The notes: generated by a model from the sequence alone, not told the origin. A stretch of DNA of 64,000 bases from Oligella urethralis DSM 7531 (GCF_000372065.1 NZ_AQVB01000002.1:1-64000); one strand, 5' to 3'; numbered from the stretch's first letter, positions 9,597-19,675 are shown. A program made the numbers and translations.

Positions 9597-10526
9597 TTAA
9601 AAATAATTTGTAATCGTTTGTAAAAAGTCACTTTTTACAATGAAGTAGAGCCAAATAGGTAGAGTAAGCAAACAGCTTAGGGTCTGAACCGAGATAATAT
9701 TGGCCACCAGCCGTGCATCGCCACCCATCCGCACAGCTAGCACATAGGCGGCGGGAGCCGTTGGGATGGCGGCAAAAATCATAAACATCTGTGTTTGTAG
9801 TGTGCTAAAGCCGACTACAATGGCGATTAATAAGGCAAACAGCGGCATCATCACGAGCCTGGTGACCGTCATCCAAGCCACGATCGGTGCATTGACTGTT
9901 CCTTCTCTCAACTTAAGCGCCGCCCCGACACAAATTAGCCCAAGCGGAATAGATGCTTGACCAAGTTTTAGGAGGGTATTATCAAGTACCGCAGGTAGCT
10001 TAAAGCCGAGCAGGTTTAAACTCACCGCCAACACAGTTGTGATGACGAGGGGATTGCTGATAATGGATTTTAATACACCGCCCCCACTTTCGGCTGCTAA
10101 AGCACGCACTGCCATGACATTGACTAAGGGGACGGTAAAGCCGATAAATACTGCCATGATCGCTAGGCCATCGGTGCCACCAACGCCAGGTCCAATAGAG
10201 AGCGCCAAATAGGTACTGAAACGATAAACACATTGTTGGGTGGAATTGAGCGCACGCTGATCGACGGTTAGAAATAGTCGGCTACCGAGCGCTAGCAATA
10301 AACCAGCAAGGGCTAGTAAGACACAGGCGAGCAGCGAAGCGCCGGCGGTACTGATACTAAGTGGGCTAGCGAGTACCGAGCGAAAGAGCAAGGCCGGAAA
10401 CATCAGAAAATAGACCATCTTTTCCGTATTGGCAAAAAACTCACGGGCAAAATTGAGCTTATTGAGCATGAACCACCCTAGTGCCACTAGGATAATATCA
10501 GGTAGAAGTAGGTATAAAATGCTCAT
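9597..10526 (-). CDS. AEC-family (auxin efflux carrier) permease
   Basis: A 309-residue inner-membrane protein with about ten hydrophobic segments spread along its length, beginning ILYLLLPDIILVALGWFMLNK, the typical N terminus of bacterial AEC/PIN-like transporters. Conserved family features include PLGLICVGAAL in the second half and the central polar loop. Characterised relatives export or import small carboxylates such as malate or malonate; the substrate here cannot be told. It stands alone between tsaE and the divergent xerD. Confidence 0.85.
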   Translation of the reverse strand: MSILYLLLPDIILVALGWFMLNKLNFAREFFANTEKMVYFLMFPALLFRSVLASPLSISTAGASLLACVLLALAGLLLALGSRLFLTVDQRALNSTQQCVYRFSTYLALSIGPGVGGTDGLAIMAVFIGFTVPLVNVMAVRALAAESGGGVLKSIISNPLVITTVLAVSLNLLGFKLPAVLDNTLLKLGQASIPLGLICVGAALKLREGTVNAPIVAWMTVTRLVMMPLFALLIAIVVGFSTLQTQMFMIFAAIPTAPAAYVLAVRMGGDARLVANIISVQTLSCLLTLPIWLYFIVKSDFLQTITNYF

Positions 10527-10607
10527 AATACGTTATATATAATTAAGCGATGGTTTAAAGCATCGTTTAGTATAGCTGAAATTATCAGCGTTTAAATCGG
10601 AATTAAA

Positions 10608-11501
10608 ATGCAGGAAAATGAACTCTCCGCTTTTTTAGACAGCTTGTGGTTAGAGGACGGTTTAGCTAAAAACACCTTAGCTGCCTATCGTCAGGATATG
10701 CATGCCTTTATCGAGTTTTTGCAGCGTGAGCGCCCAGCTGTGAGTGTATTTACGGTGAAGGCTGAGGATATTCAGGCTTGGTTGGCGCAAATGCATGTAG
10801 AAACAAAGCCGAGCACAGCCAATCGACGTTTGGCGACTTTGCGTCGTTTCTATGCCTGGGCCATGCAACATCATCGTATGGAGGAGGATCCTTGTTTGCA
10901 TATCAAAGCAGTCCGGCAGGCCGCACGCTTTCCTAAAAGTCTTAGTGAATCACAGGTGGAGTTGCTGTTGGCCGCGCCTGATTTGAAAACGTCGGGTGGC
11001 TTGAGAGACCGTGCCATGCTAGAGACGCTGTATGCGACTGGACTGCGTGTGAGTGAGTTGATTGCACTTAGAGTTTTTCATTTGGCGTTGAGAGAGGGGT
11101 TTTTGCGCGTGGTCGAGGCAAAGGGCTCCAAAGAGCGGATCGTGCCCCTAGGTGAAGAGGCTTTGTACTGGTTGGAGCGCTATTTGTTGGAGGCCAGACC
11201 AGAACTCCTCAAGGGTCGTCTTGATGATGCGGTGTTTATTACCCGCTTGGGTAGTGCCATGAGTCGGCAGGCGTTTTGGCAATTAGTCAAAAAGTACGCT
11301 AAGCAACAGGATATACAGGTGCCGTTATCACCCCATGTGTTGCGACATGCTTTTGCCACACATTTACTGAATCATGGAGCGGATTTGCGCGTGGTGCAAA
11401 TGCTCTTAGGGCATGCTGATATTTCTACCACGCAGATTTATACCCATGTGGCACGCGAGCGATTAAAAACCTTGCATCAAAAGCATCATCCCCGCGCATA
11501 A
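10608..11501 (+). CDS. xerD: Site-specific tyrosine recombinase XerD
   Basis: XerD acts with XerC at dif to resolve chromosome dimers. The 297-residue protein has an N-terminal SAM-like core-binding domain (1-105) and a catalytic domain with all active residues visible: Arg147 in ATGLRVSELI, Lys172 in AKGSKERIVPLG, His243 and Arg246 in SPHVLRHAFATHLL, His269 in LLGHADISTTQ and nucleophile Tyr278 in IYTHV. The length and the final HVARERLKTLHQKHHPRA match XerD rather than XerC. It is a stand-alone gene rather than part of an integrative element. Confidence 0.92.
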   Translation: MQENELSAFLDSLWLEDGLAKNTLAAYRQDMHAFIEFLQRERPAVSVFTVKAEDIQAWLAQMHVETKPSTANRRLATLRRFYAWAMQHHRMEEDPCLHIKAVRQAARFPKSLSESQVELLLAAPDLKTSGGLRDRAMLETLYATGLRVSELIALRVFHLALREGFLRVVEAKGSKERIVPLGEEALYWLERYLLEARPELLKGRLDDAVFITRLGSAMSRQAFWQLVKKYAKQQDIQVPLSPHVLRHAFATHLLNHGADLRVVQMLLGHADISTTQIYTHVARERLKTLHQKHHPRA

Positions 11502-11641
11502 GTTTTAGGGAGCGACCTTAGGTAGAGCTATGACTTTAGTCTTAAGTGCTCAAATATGATTAGTCATTTAATTTAGATCAATGCCATAATTTTATTACTA
11601 ATTAAAATACATAGGAATCAGTTTTTATATAAGGAGACATG

Positions 11642-13267
11642 ATGGCTGATTTTGAGACAGGTCTGGGTAAAAATGAGGCTAACTATACACCCTTAACACC
11701 TATTGATTTTTTAGTGCGGGCACATGAGGTATTCGGTGATGATTTGGCGATTGTGCATGGCTCAATCCGTCAGAACTGGACTGAAACCTATCATCGCTGT
11801 CGCCAAATGGCTGCTGCCCTGAGACAAAACGGGGCCGATCGTGGTACCACGGTTGCTACGCTTTTACATAATACGCCGGCCATGGTTGAGGCTGGTTTTG
11901 GTGTGCCGATGTCAGGCGGCGTCTTATTAGCACTTAATGTGCGTTTAGAAACTGAGGGTCTGATCTACTGTTTACAACATGGTGAGGCCGAGTTCTTACT
12001 GGTCGATAGCGAGTTTGCGCCGCACATCCCTGAGATTAAAAAGGCTTTACCCGCACTTAAAATAATTCAGGTCAATGATGAATTAGGCCCTAAGGACGTG
12101 GAGCCCTTCAGTGACATTGAGTATGAAGGCTTTTTGCAATCCGCTGAGGATCTAGATAATTGGGTTTTACCTAAGGACGAATGGGATGCAATTGCTTTGA
12201 ACTATACCTCTGGTACCACCGGTAACCCTAAGGGGGTGGTTTATCATCACCGTGGTGCCGCCTTAAATGCGATTGCGCAAAGTTTAGAGTTCGATATGCC
12301 AAAGCGTCCAGTGTATTTATGGACCTTGCCCTTATTTCATTGTAATGGTTGGTGTTTTGCTTGGACGATTGCTGCACGCGGCGGTGTTAACGTGTGTTTA
12401 CGCAAATTCGATCCAAAGACCTGCTTTGATTTAATTCGCCAAGAGCGTGTAGGCTTCTACTGTGCTGCACCGGTGGTGCATGCGGCGCTAGCCAATGCGC
12501 CTGCGGAGATGAAGGCGGGGATCGACCATCCGGTGAGCGCCATGGTAGCAGGTGCTGCGCCTCCAGAAGCGGTATTAGCGCGGATGGAGCAGATGGGTTT
12601 TCATATGGTTCACGTCTATGGTTTGACTGAGGTGTACGGTCCTTCAGCGGTCTGTGCAGAAAAGCCTGAGTGGGATGAGTTATCGGTTGAAGATCGGGCG
12701 GCGCAAAAAGCGCGCCAGGGCGTACGTAATACCTTACAGGGTGCACTAACTGTGTTAGACCCGGAAACCATGGAGCCTGTGCCTGCTGACGGTAAGACGA
12801 TCGGTGAATTAATGTTCCGTGGCAACATCGTGATGAAGGGCTATTTAAAGAATCCCGCCGAGACTGAGAAGTCCTTTGCTGGCGGTTGGTTCCATACGGG
12901 TGACTTAGGCGTCTTACATCCTGACGGTTATGCGCAGATTAAGGACCGCAGTAAGGATATTATTATTTCTGGCGGTGAAAATATCTCCAGTATTGAGGTT
13001 GAGGATGTGCTCTATAAGCATCCAGCAGTGGCTAATGTAGCGGTGGTCGCACTTGCCGATGAAAAATGGGGTGAGGTACCGGTTGCTTTTGTGGAGCTCA
13101 AAGACGACGCTCAGGTTAGCGAAGAGGAGCTTGACCAGTACTGTCGTGAGCGCTTGGCCGGCTTTAAGCGTCCTAAATACTATGTATTTGGTGAATTAGC
13201 AAAAACTGCCACTGGTAAGATTCAGAAATTTGAATTAAGAAAGCAGGCAGAAGCCTTATTTTCATAA
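11642..13267 (+). CDS. Acyl-CoA synthetase (AMP-binding, medium/long-chain fatty acid type)
   Basis: An adenylate-forming ligase that activates a carboxylic acid to its CoA thioester. The 541-residue protein has the AMP/P-loop motif YTSGTTGNPKG beginning at Tyr188, the A5 motif VYGLTEVYGP, GWFHTGDLG and KDRSKDIIISGGENISS, and the catalytic Lys in TATGKIQKFELR near the end. The closest general type is the AlkK/DmdB-like fatty-acyl- or methylmercaptopropionate-CoA ligase group; the exact substrate is not decided by the sequence. AAGGAG at 11631-11636 is best spaced for the second of two tandem ATGs, hence 11642. Monocistronic, ending in a strong terminator. Confidence 0.88.
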   Translation: MADFETGLGKNEANYTPLTPIDFLVRAHEVFGDDLAIVHGSIRQNWTETYHRCRQMAAALRQNGADRGTTVATLLHNTPAMVEAGFGVPMSGGVLLALNVRLETEGLIYCLQHGEAEFLLVDSEFAPHIPEIKKALPALKIIQVNDELGPKDVEPFSDIEYEGFLQSAEDLDNWVLPKDEWDAIALNYTSGTTGNPKGVVYHHRGAALNAIAQSLEFDMPKRPVYLWTLPLFHCNGWCFAWTIAARGGVNVCLRKFDPKTCFDLIRQERVGFYCAAPVVHAALANAPAEMKAGIDHPVSAMVAGAAPPEAVLARMEQMGFHMVHVYGLTEVYGPSAVCAEKPEWDELSVEDRAAQKARQGVRNTLQGALTVLDPETMEPVPADGKTIGELMFRGNIVMKGYLKNPAETEKSFAGGWFHTGDLGVLHPDGYAQIKDRSKDIIISGGENISSIEVEDVLYKHPAVANVAVVALADEKWGEVPVAFVELKDDAQVSEEELDQYCRERLAGFKRPKYYVFGELAKTATGKIQKFELRKQAEALFS

Positions 13268-13288
13268 GCTTCGCTTCGCTGAGTCAAG

Positions 13289-13325
13289 CACAAAAGCGCT
13301 TACAATCTTTGTAGGCGCTTTTGTG
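13289..13325 (+). terminator. Rho-independent terminator after the acyl-CoA ligase gene
   Basis: A 16-bp near-perfect hairpin (outer arms CACAAAAGCGC / GCGCTTTTGTG, inner TTACA/TGTAG, loop ATCTT), with T-rich sequence on the descending arm and after it. It separates the ligase from the AddB-like gene. Confidence 0.8.
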
Positions 13326-13390
13326 TATTTAGGGCGTTAAGATCCTGCGTTAGAATGCTTTATCGAAGAATTTTTTAGGCAAATAACAAT

Positions 13391-16078
13391 ATGCTAGATG
13401 GTTTGATACGTATATCACAGCAAGAACTGCTTGATTTAGAAGCCTCTGAGACTATGGTGGTGACGGTCAATAACCGCATGGCCATTCATCTAAAGCGGCT
13501 CTTAATTAGTGCAAAGCGTGAAACTGCACAGGTTTTTGAATTGCCACGCATACAGCCTTGGTCGGTTTTTACCGAGTCACTCACAGAGCGTGTCGCCTTT
13601 GCGGTGGCTGCGGTGCCTGCCGCCAAGCAGCTCAGTCATTTTGCCGCCTTACTGTATTGGGAAGCGGTGCTAGAAGAGCAGCAATTAAGCACCCTAAATC
13701 TTAGTAAACTAGCCCGGGTCTTGGCCGAGGCCCATACCCTAGAAACAGATTGGGCGATTCGCGTAGAGGATGCCGAGTTAACTCCTGAATACCGTGAGTA
13801 TCAAAGCATTAAACAGCATTATTTAGCACGTTTACAACAGCGTGATGCCATTGATGGCCCATTACGGGATCAATGGTTATTACAGCAATTACAAGAGGGC
13901 AATGCTGCCAGTGCTTTGTTGTCGGGAAAAGCAATTGTGCTCTTAGGCTTTAGAGAGTTGTCGCCAACGCAATCAGCCTTATTAGCAGCCTGTCAAGCCT
14001 TGGGGGCGAGTCTTTATCGCTTGCATGATGATAATCAACTAGCAGCGCAGCTTAGCGTGTACCAAGCACATAGTCGGCGCGAGGAGTTGGAAGCCGCAGT
14101 AGATTGGGCTAAGGCTCAATTAGCCGCGCATCCTACTGGTCGTTTTGCCATTATCGATCCCTTATTACAAAGCGAGAATAGTACCGTACGTCGCTATTTG
14201 CATGAGCGTCTTCAGGCCTCTGGACTACAAACTGATTTGCTCTATAACGTAGCCATTGGGCGCCCTTTAAGTGATTGGACGATTGTACGTTCAGCCTTGG
14301 CTTGTTTACGTCTGTTTATTACCTTAGAAAGTAGTGGCCGTATCGCGACTCAAGCGCTGGGTGAAGCTTTACTATTAGCGCAGGAGGCTTTACTCTCAGC
14401 CTGGTCAGATGAGATTCATGCCATTGATTTAACGTTGCGTGAAGCCAATAAAATCAGCTATAAAAAAGCGGAAGTGCAACAATTCTTTTATGAGATTTCG
14501 GATGAGTTTGTTGACTTAACAAAGCGAGCGTTTGCGCTTTTTGGCACGGTTAGTTCCCTCAAATTTAATCAGCACTTAGCGATATTTAAAGCATTTTTCG
14601 AGCTCTTTAACTTTCCCGGTATCGCTAAGTTGAGTTCGGTGCAGTATCAAGTATGTCAGGCCTTTGACGAGACCTTGAAAAATGCGGCTGCTTTATCACC
14701 GCTGCTAGACACGATGTCTATACGTGAGGCCTTACATTTATTTGAGCGCTTATGTAGTCAACAAATTTTCCAACCTCAGCGAGCTGCCACAGCACGCTTA
14801 GATGTGTTGGGTATGTTGGAGGCCGAGGGCGCCAAGTGGGATGCTGTGTGGATATTAAGTTTGCAAGATGATGTTTTACCCACGGTCCCTAAACCCAATC
14901 CCTTGATTCCTAAAACTGCACTACAGCGAGTAGCTGCACCACGTTCAGATCAGCAAAGGGAGTTTGAATGGGCTCAAGCCATGTTAGAGCAGCTATTAAG
15001 CACGGCGCCGCAGATTCATATTAGTTGGCATGCCTTTAGTGGCGAAATGCCGACCAAGGTCTCCCCCTTATTAGCCCAATACCTACCCGAGGATCAATGG
15101 CTAGCCATCGAGGGGCAATGCACTGTGGACGCTGTGAGCGATAAGCTGGTAGCGGCGGAGCTTGAATTTTTGCAGGATAATTACGGGCCGCCGGTGGCGG
15201 GGTTATTGTCCGGCGGCACAAGACTAATTGATTTACAGGCCAAGAACCCGCTTTGGGCTTTTGCAGTCTATCGATTGCATATGCGTGAGTTTCATTCCTA
15301 TCCTCGCTATGAGCTTGATCGCATGCAAAGGGGGAGCTTTATGCATGCGGCTTTAGAGCTATTTTGGCAAGGGGTGCGTGATCAACAAAGCTTACAGGCA
15401 ATGGATGAGACTGCGCTTAAAGCCAAAATCTCAGAGGTGGTGGATGTTTGTGCAAAGGAGGAGCTGCTATTTGACTCCAATGCCTTACTGAATTTAGAAA
15501 AAGAGTATGCCAAAAATCAGTTATTTCACTTTTTAAGCTTGGAGCAAAAGCGCGAGTTAAGCTTTAGCGTGCAGGAGCTTGAGAAAAAGGTGCAGCTACC
15601 TTTAGCTTCCATACAGTTACGGGTGACGGTTGACCGTATAGATTATTTAGAAAATAACAGCTATTTGTACCTAGACTATAAAACCGGTAGTTTGCCAAAT
15701 TATAAAAAGCATTGGTATCGAGAGCGACCCATCGATTTACAGCTGCCCTTATACGCCGCCTATGGTGAGCATGCGATAAGTGATATTGGTGGGGTAGGTT
15801 TTGCCAGTTTAAAACCCGGCAAGATGGGTTTTGGCGGTATTGGTCTAGTGAATTGGTCGCTCGAAGAAAGCAGCAAAGGGGTAGAGCAAAAAACAGCCGC
15901 CGCTTTTGAGGAGTTATTAAGGGTGTGGAAAACTAAGTTACATAGCTTGGCCGAGGAGATTTCCAATGGCTTCGCGGCTAATCGTTATGAAGATAAAAAA
16001 GATATGGACTATTGTGAGGTATTACCCTTTTTAAGATTGTCGCAAAGCGTTGAGGAAGAGGAGAGTGATGATGAGTAA
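13391..16078 (+). CDS. AddB-like PD-(D/E)XK nuclease, probable DNA repair protein
   Basis: An 895-residue protein whose partner gene encodes an AddA/RecB-like helicase-nuclease. It looks like the betaproteobacterial AddB-like repair protein (TIGR03623 type), thought to process double-strand ends. The N-terminal two thirds are helicase-like but lack a clear Walker A motif. The C-terminal 230 residues form a PD-(D/E)XK nuclease: RGSFMHAALELFW, then VDRIDYLENN and YLDYKTGS with the catalytic Asp and Lys. The four-cysteine iron-sulfur cluster of Bacillus AddB is not evident. The stop overlaps the next gene, so the two subunits are translationally coupled. Confidence 0.82.
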   Translation: MLDGLIRISQQELLDLEASETMVVTVNNRMAIHLKRLLISAKRETAQVFELPRIQPWSVFTESLTERVAFAVAAVPAAKQLSHFAALLYWEAVLEEQQLSTLNLSKLARVLAEAHTLETDWAIRVEDAELTPEYREYQSIKQHYLARLQQRDAIDGPLRDQWLLQQLQEGNAASALLSGKAIVLLGFRELSPTQSALLAACQALGASLYRLHDDNQLAAQLSVYQAHSRREELEAAVDWAKAQLAAHPTGRFAIIDPLLQSENSTVRRYLHERLQASGLQTDLLYNVAIGRPLSDWTIVRSALACLRLFITLESSGRIATQALGEALLLAQEALLSAWSDEIHAIDLTLREANKISYKKAEVQQFFYEISDEFVDLTKRAFALFGTVSSLKFNQHLAIFKAFFELFNFPGIAKLSSVQYQVCQAFDETLKNAAALSPLLDTMSIREALHLFERLCSQQIFQPQRAATARLDVLGMLEAEGAKWDAVWILSLQDDVLPTVPKPNPLIPKTALQRVAAPRSDQQREFEWAQAMLEQLLSTAPQIHISWHAFSGEMPTKVSPLLAQYLPEDQWLAIEGQCTVDAVSDKLVAAELEFLQDNYGPPVAGLLSGGTRLIDLQAKNPLWAFAVYRLHMREFHSYPRYELDRMQRGSFMHAALELFWQGVRDQQSLQAMDETALKAKISEVVDVCAKEELLFDSNALLNLEKEYAKNQLFHFLSLEQKRELSFSVQELEKKVQLPLASIQLRVTVDRIDYLENNSYLYLDYKTGSLPNYKKHWYRERPIDLQLPLYAAYGEHAISDIGGVGFASLKPGKMGFGGIGLVNWSLEESSKGVEQKTAAAFEELLRVWKTKLHSLAEEISNGFAANRYEDKKDMDYCEVLPFLRLSQSVEEEESDDE

Positions 16079-19000
16079 AAAGCCTTCTGATCTGGCCCAA
16101 CGCCAGCGTGCTTTGCAAGCAGATAGCTCCTTTTTAGTACAGGCCCCGGCTGGTTCCGGTAAGACCGAGTTAGTCACCGATCGCATTTTGGCCCTGCTTG
16201 CCATTGTGGAACAGCCTGAACAAGTGTTAGCCATTACCTTTACCCGTAAGGCTGCCGGTGAAATGCGCAATCGTGTGTTAGAAAAGCTGCGCGCCGGTTT
16301 GGAGCCGCAGCCCGTGGAAGAGCATAAAGTAAACAGTTGGCAATTAGCTCGACAGGTCTTAGCACGCAATGAGCAAAAAGACTGGCATTTATTAGAGTAT
16401 CCAAGTCGCTTGCGCATCATGACCTTTGACTCCTTGAGCTCAGGTTTGGTGCGGACCATGCCTTGGTCTTCACAGACCGGGGGTAGCTTGGAGATTTCCG
16501 ATTCTTTGTATCGTCAATACCGGCAGGCCGCCTTGTTGACGCTGAGTCAAATTGACCAGTCAGTTGAGTTGCAGGCAGTCTTAAGTCATCTTAATGTGGA
16601 TCTAGCGCATTTGGAAGGTGCTTTGGTAGAAATGCTGCAGATCCGTGATCAATGGCAGGATGTCTTGAGCGATCCTCAAGCAAGTATCATCGCCATGGTA
16701 CAAAGCATGGAATTATTGGTGACACGTGCGATACAACGGGTAAAGGATGCATTACCCTTAGGTTTTGAGACGGAATATATACCGCTATTAGCGGCTTGGG
16801 CTCAACATTGGCCACCCTTGGCGTCTCTCAAAGCGGTTGATAGTCAAGCGCTAACTGTTAGTGCCGATGATGTGGAGCGTTGGCAGGCGCTAGCAGAGTC
16901 GCTATTGACCACGGGAAATAGCATTCGGAAGCAATTGACCATCAAACATGGGGTTGCGCCTAAAGCACCGTTTAAGGCCTCGCTGGTGGATTATTTAAAG
17001 CATACTGACTTTAGTCCAGAGCTGATAGAGGCTTTGGTCACAGTTAAATCCTTGCCGACGCATCTATTAAATAATGATCAGCTAGTTATTTATCAGCAGC
17101 TTGCGAAGGTGCTGAGCATTGCTTTGGAGCAGTTGCATCAAGTGTATATTGCCGACGGGGCGGTGGATTTTACCGAGGTGGCACTGAGTGCTTTAAATGG
17201 TTTAGGTAGTGCGGATGAGCCAGCGGACTTACTATTGGCATTGGATGCCCGGATTCAGCATTTATTGGTGGATGAATTTCAGGATACCAGTCAGTTGCAA
17301 ATTGATTTATTGGCACTTTTGACCTCCGGTTGGCAACCGCAAGACGGTCGTACGGTATTTTTGGTGGGCGATCCCATGCAGTCGATTTACCGCTTCCGTA
17401 AGGCCGAGGTCGGTCTTTTTATTAAAGTTGCGAGTGAAAAAAGACTGAATCATGTGCCGCTGGAAGTGTTGAATTTGAGAGAAAATTTCCGCTCTGTTGA
17501 AGGGATAGTCGATTGGAACAACAAGATTTATCAAGAGAGCTTTCCTGCCGAATATAACGAGGAATTCGGCGCTGTCCCTTATGAACATTCGGTATCTTTT
17601 CATGGCCCAGGCGCATTAGAAGCGGTCACGCATTATCCCTTTTATTACGCCACTAAAGAGATTAAAGGGGTTGACTCCAGAGCCGAAGCGATTGAGGCGG
17701 CTGAGCAAAAAGTGGTAGAGCTAGTGAGTGCAGCCTTGGCACGACATGCAAGGGCTGAAAAACCCATTGCTATTTTGGTGAAAAATCGTAAGGCCTTGGG
17801 GCGTTTAAATGAGCGTTTATTGCAAGCCAATATTCCCGTACGTGCAGTGGATATGTTCCCTCTGAGTGAACAGCCTTACGTGATGGATTTAATGCAAATT
17901 ATTCGCGCCTTAACTTATCGCTACGACCGTGTGGCGTGGTTGTCATTATTTCGTTCACCGCTTTGTGGTTTAAGCTTAAACAGCTTGCACTGCCTCTTTG
18001 GCAGTAAGGAAGAGCTTAATGTGGTCAAGCAAATCCGTCATGCCTTGGCGGATGCTTCGATGCCAGCACGTTTGGGGACGGAGCAGTTTGCGCGCTTTAA
18101 GCATGTGAGTGAAGTGATGTTAAATCAAAATGCCGAGCAGCAGGGCTTAAGCTTTGCGATACGGGTCAAAATGATTTGGCAGCAATTGGGTGGCCATTTG
18201 CTTTATGCAAAGCCCTCCGAAAGGGCAGATATTGAAGCAGTTTTCACTCTCTTAGATCAATTAGCACCCTATGGTAGCCCTGATCTTGAGGTATTAGAAC
18301 AGCATATGGCGGAGTTGTACGCTGAGAGCGTGGTGGCCGGTGCCGCAGTAGAAATTATGACGATTCATAAGGCCAAGGGTTTGCAGTTTGAGGAGGTGAT
18401 CTTGTATGGACTGCATGCTCAATCGCGTGGTAGTCAGGAGCGGCTGTTGCGTCTTGAGCCTTATGAGTATGAAGTAGAGGGGCAGAGCAAACCTGGCTTG
18501 TTAATTGCGACGGTGCCATCAAGGCAGCATGGTGCGGCTGAAGATGTGATGAGTAAGTTATTAAAAAATCGCGAGGATTATCGTGAATCCTTAGAGCAAG
18601 CGCGTTTACTCTATGTGGCGACCACACGGCCTTGCCAAGCCCTGCATCTGTTTTATTTAATGCCTCTCAATGAAAAAAATGGTGAATTAGAAGTTAAGTC
18701 GCCGAGTAAAAATCAGTTTTATCATCATATTAAGCAGGCCCTACCATTCAATATTGAGGAGATTAAAGCGACCCTAAAAGATTATTTAGCTGCACAAGCG
18801 GCCGAGCAAAATGAGACGGCAGGGGCATTGATTGGCACAGCTAAATTATCACAGCAGACGGCATCTAGCGAGCCAATTGAGGTGGCTGATTTTGTGCGTT
18901 TTAGTGAGCAGACAATTTCGCAATTGGCGCAGCATTATGCACCGCATCGACAACTAGGTGAGCAATTAGCCCATGCGGCAAGCACTCAGTCAGGTACTTG

Positions 19001-19523
19001 GCAGTTTATCAGTGATCAGGAGGCGATTTTAGGTACGGTGGCGCATGCCTGGTTGCAAATGGTGGCCTTGGATCGAGCACAAAGGTGGGATGAGCAGCGT
19101 CTACAACAGGGTGCATCGCTGATGCGTTATCAGTTACTGAGCGCAGGCTATAGCGAAGCAGGGATTGAGCAAGCGCTCGTCAGGTTACAACAGCTATTAT
19201 TGAAAACGTTGAATCATGAGGAGCTGAAAGCCATTTTTGCTAATCCGCAAGTGCAATTCGAATGGCCTTTATATGATGTAAATGGCAAATTGCTGGTGAT
19301 GGATTTGGTGGTTCCGCACGATAACTATTGGCAAGTCATTGATTACAAGAGCTCACAACGTCGCCCGGATGAAAGCCTGGAGGCGTTTAAAGCGCGTATG
19401 TGTCGCGAATACCGTCCGCAGCTGCAAAGTTACTGCAATTATTTGCAGGCGATTGATGGCAAAGCAGCTAAAGCTTCCTTATTCTTAATTGAAGAGGGGG
19501 TATTGCTAGAAGTGATTGGTTAA
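16071..19523 (+). CDS. addA: AddA/RecB-like UvrD-family helicase-exonuclease
   Basis: A 1150-residue SF1A helicase fused to a RecB-type nuclease, presumed to act with the preceding AddB-like protein in end resection before RecA loading. Visible motifs: Walker A APAGSGKTE (25-33), TFTRKAAGEM (Ia), VDEFQDTSQLQ (II), GDPMQSIYRFRKAEVG (III), IMTIHKAKGLQFEEVIL (V), LYVATTRP (VI) and the C-terminal nuclease VMDLVVP ... VIDYKSSQ. Two tandem ATGs overlap the addB-like stop; 16071 is best placed after GAGGAG, with 16068 possible. The stop lies 6 bases before the -10 of ffs. Confidence 0.88.
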   Translation: MSKKPSDLAQRQRALQADSSFLVQAPAGSGKTELVTDRILALLAIVEQPEQVLAITFTRKAAGEMRNRVLEKLRAGLEPQPVEEHKVNSWQLARQVLARNEQKDWHLLEYPSRLRIMTFDSLSSGLVRTMPWSSQTGGSLEISDSLYRQYRQAALLTLSQIDQSVELQAVLSHLNVDLAHLEGALVEMLQIRDQWQDVLSDPQASIIAMVQSMELLVTRAIQRVKDALPLGFETEYIPLLAAWAQHWPPLASLKAVDSQALTVSADDVERWQALAESLLTTGNSIRKQLTIKHGVAPKAPFKASLVDYLKHTDFSPELIEALVTVKSLPTHLLNNDQLVIYQQLAKVLSIALEQLHQVYIADGAVDFTEVALSALNGLGSADEPADLLLALDARIQHLLVDEFQDTSQLQIDLLALLTSGWQPQDGRTVFLVGDPMQSIYRFRKAEVGLFIKVASEKRLNHVPLEVLNLRENFRSVEGIVDWNNKIYQESFPAEYNEEFGAVPYEHSVSFHGPGALEAVTHYPFYYATKEIKGVDSRAEAIEAAEQKVVELVSAALARHARAEKPIAILVKNRKALGRLNERLLQANIPVRAVDMFPLSEQPYVMDLMQIIRALTYRYDRVAWLSLFRSPLCGLSLNSLHCLFGSKEELNVVKQIRHALADASMPARLGTEQFARFKHVSEVMLNQNAEQQGLSFAIRVKMIWQQLGGHLLYAKPSERADIEAVFTLLDQLAPYGSPDLEVLEQHMAELYAESVVAGAAVEIMTIHKAKGLQFEEVILYGLHAQSRGSQERLLRLEPYEYEVEGQSKPGLLIATVPSRQHGAAEDVMSKLLKNREDYRESLEQARLLYVATTRPCQALHLFYLMPLNEKNGELEVKSPSKNQFYHHIKQALPFNIEEIKATLKDYLAAQAAEQNETAGALIGTAKLSQQTASSEPIEVADFVRFSEQTISQLAQHYAPHRQLGEQLAHAASTQSGTWQFISDQEAILGTVAHAWLQMVALDRAQRWDEQRLQQGASLMRYQLLSAGYSEAGIEQALVRLQQLLLKTLNHEELKAIFANPQVQFEWPLYDVNGKLLVMDLVVPHDNYWQVIDYKSSQRRPDESLEAFKARMCREYRPQLQSYCNYLQAIDGKAAKASLFLIEEGVLLEVIG

Positions 19524-19529
19524 ACTTGT

Positions 19530-19535
19530 TATAAT
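19530..19535 (+). promoter_or_regulatory. -10 box of the ffs promoter
   Basis: A perfect TATAAT ends 5 bases before the predicted 5' end of 4.5S RNA, the right distance for a promoter -10. No good -35 is visible in the preceding addA codons. The promoter therefore overlaps the end of the addA unit. Confidence 0.7.
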
Positions 19536-19540
19536 TGACA

Positions 19541-19640
19541 GCGGTGGGTCCCTTCGCATAGGTCCATGGTCAACCTGGTCAGGTCCGGAAGGAAGCAGCC
19601 ACAGCCATTCAGACTTAGTGCCGAAGTCAGGCTCACCGCC
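19541..19640 (+). ncRNA. ffs: Signal recognition particle 4.5S RNA
   Basis: The RNA component of the bacterial SRP. The conserved apical hairpin is clear: GGTCAACCTGGTCAGGTCC, followed by GGAAGGAAGCAGCCA with the GGAA tetraloop and the asymmetric loop that binds Ffh. The 5' GCGGTGGGTC pairs with the 3' GGCTCACCGC to close a rod of about 100 nucleotides, the normal bacterial size. The last 19 bases before the final C residues recur at 22257, marking an attachment site. Downstream the RNA is followed by element sequence rather than by its probable native T-rich tail, which now lies after the second copy. Confidence 0.95.
19620..19638 (+). repeat. Left attachment repeat (3' end of ffs)
   Basis: The 19 bases GCCGAAGTCAGGCTCACCG at the 3' end of ffs are repeated exactly at 22257-22275. 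One copy lies inside the functional RNA gene and the other just upstream of dnaX, the classic pattern of an element that integrates into an RNA gene and restores its 3' end. Confidence 0.85.
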
Positions 19641-19644
19641 CTTA

Positions 19645-19675
19645 TTAGGATAAGCAAAAATCCTATCTATCCTAA
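19645..19675 (+). terminator. Hairpin just downstream of ffs (possible terminator)
   Basis: Perfect 8-bp arms TTAGGATA/TATCCTAA around a 15-base loop, directly after the ffs 3' end. No clear T run follows, so it may be a weak terminator or an element-end structure. Confidence 0.35.

Noticed and set aside
12387-12746. 119-residue minus-strand frame within the acyl-CoA ligase gene
   Set aside because: Antisense shadow of a conserved coding region.
16031-16459. 142-residue minus-strand frame opposite the start of the addA-like gene
   Set aside because: Shadow of a strongly supported gene; no motif and no ribosome site.
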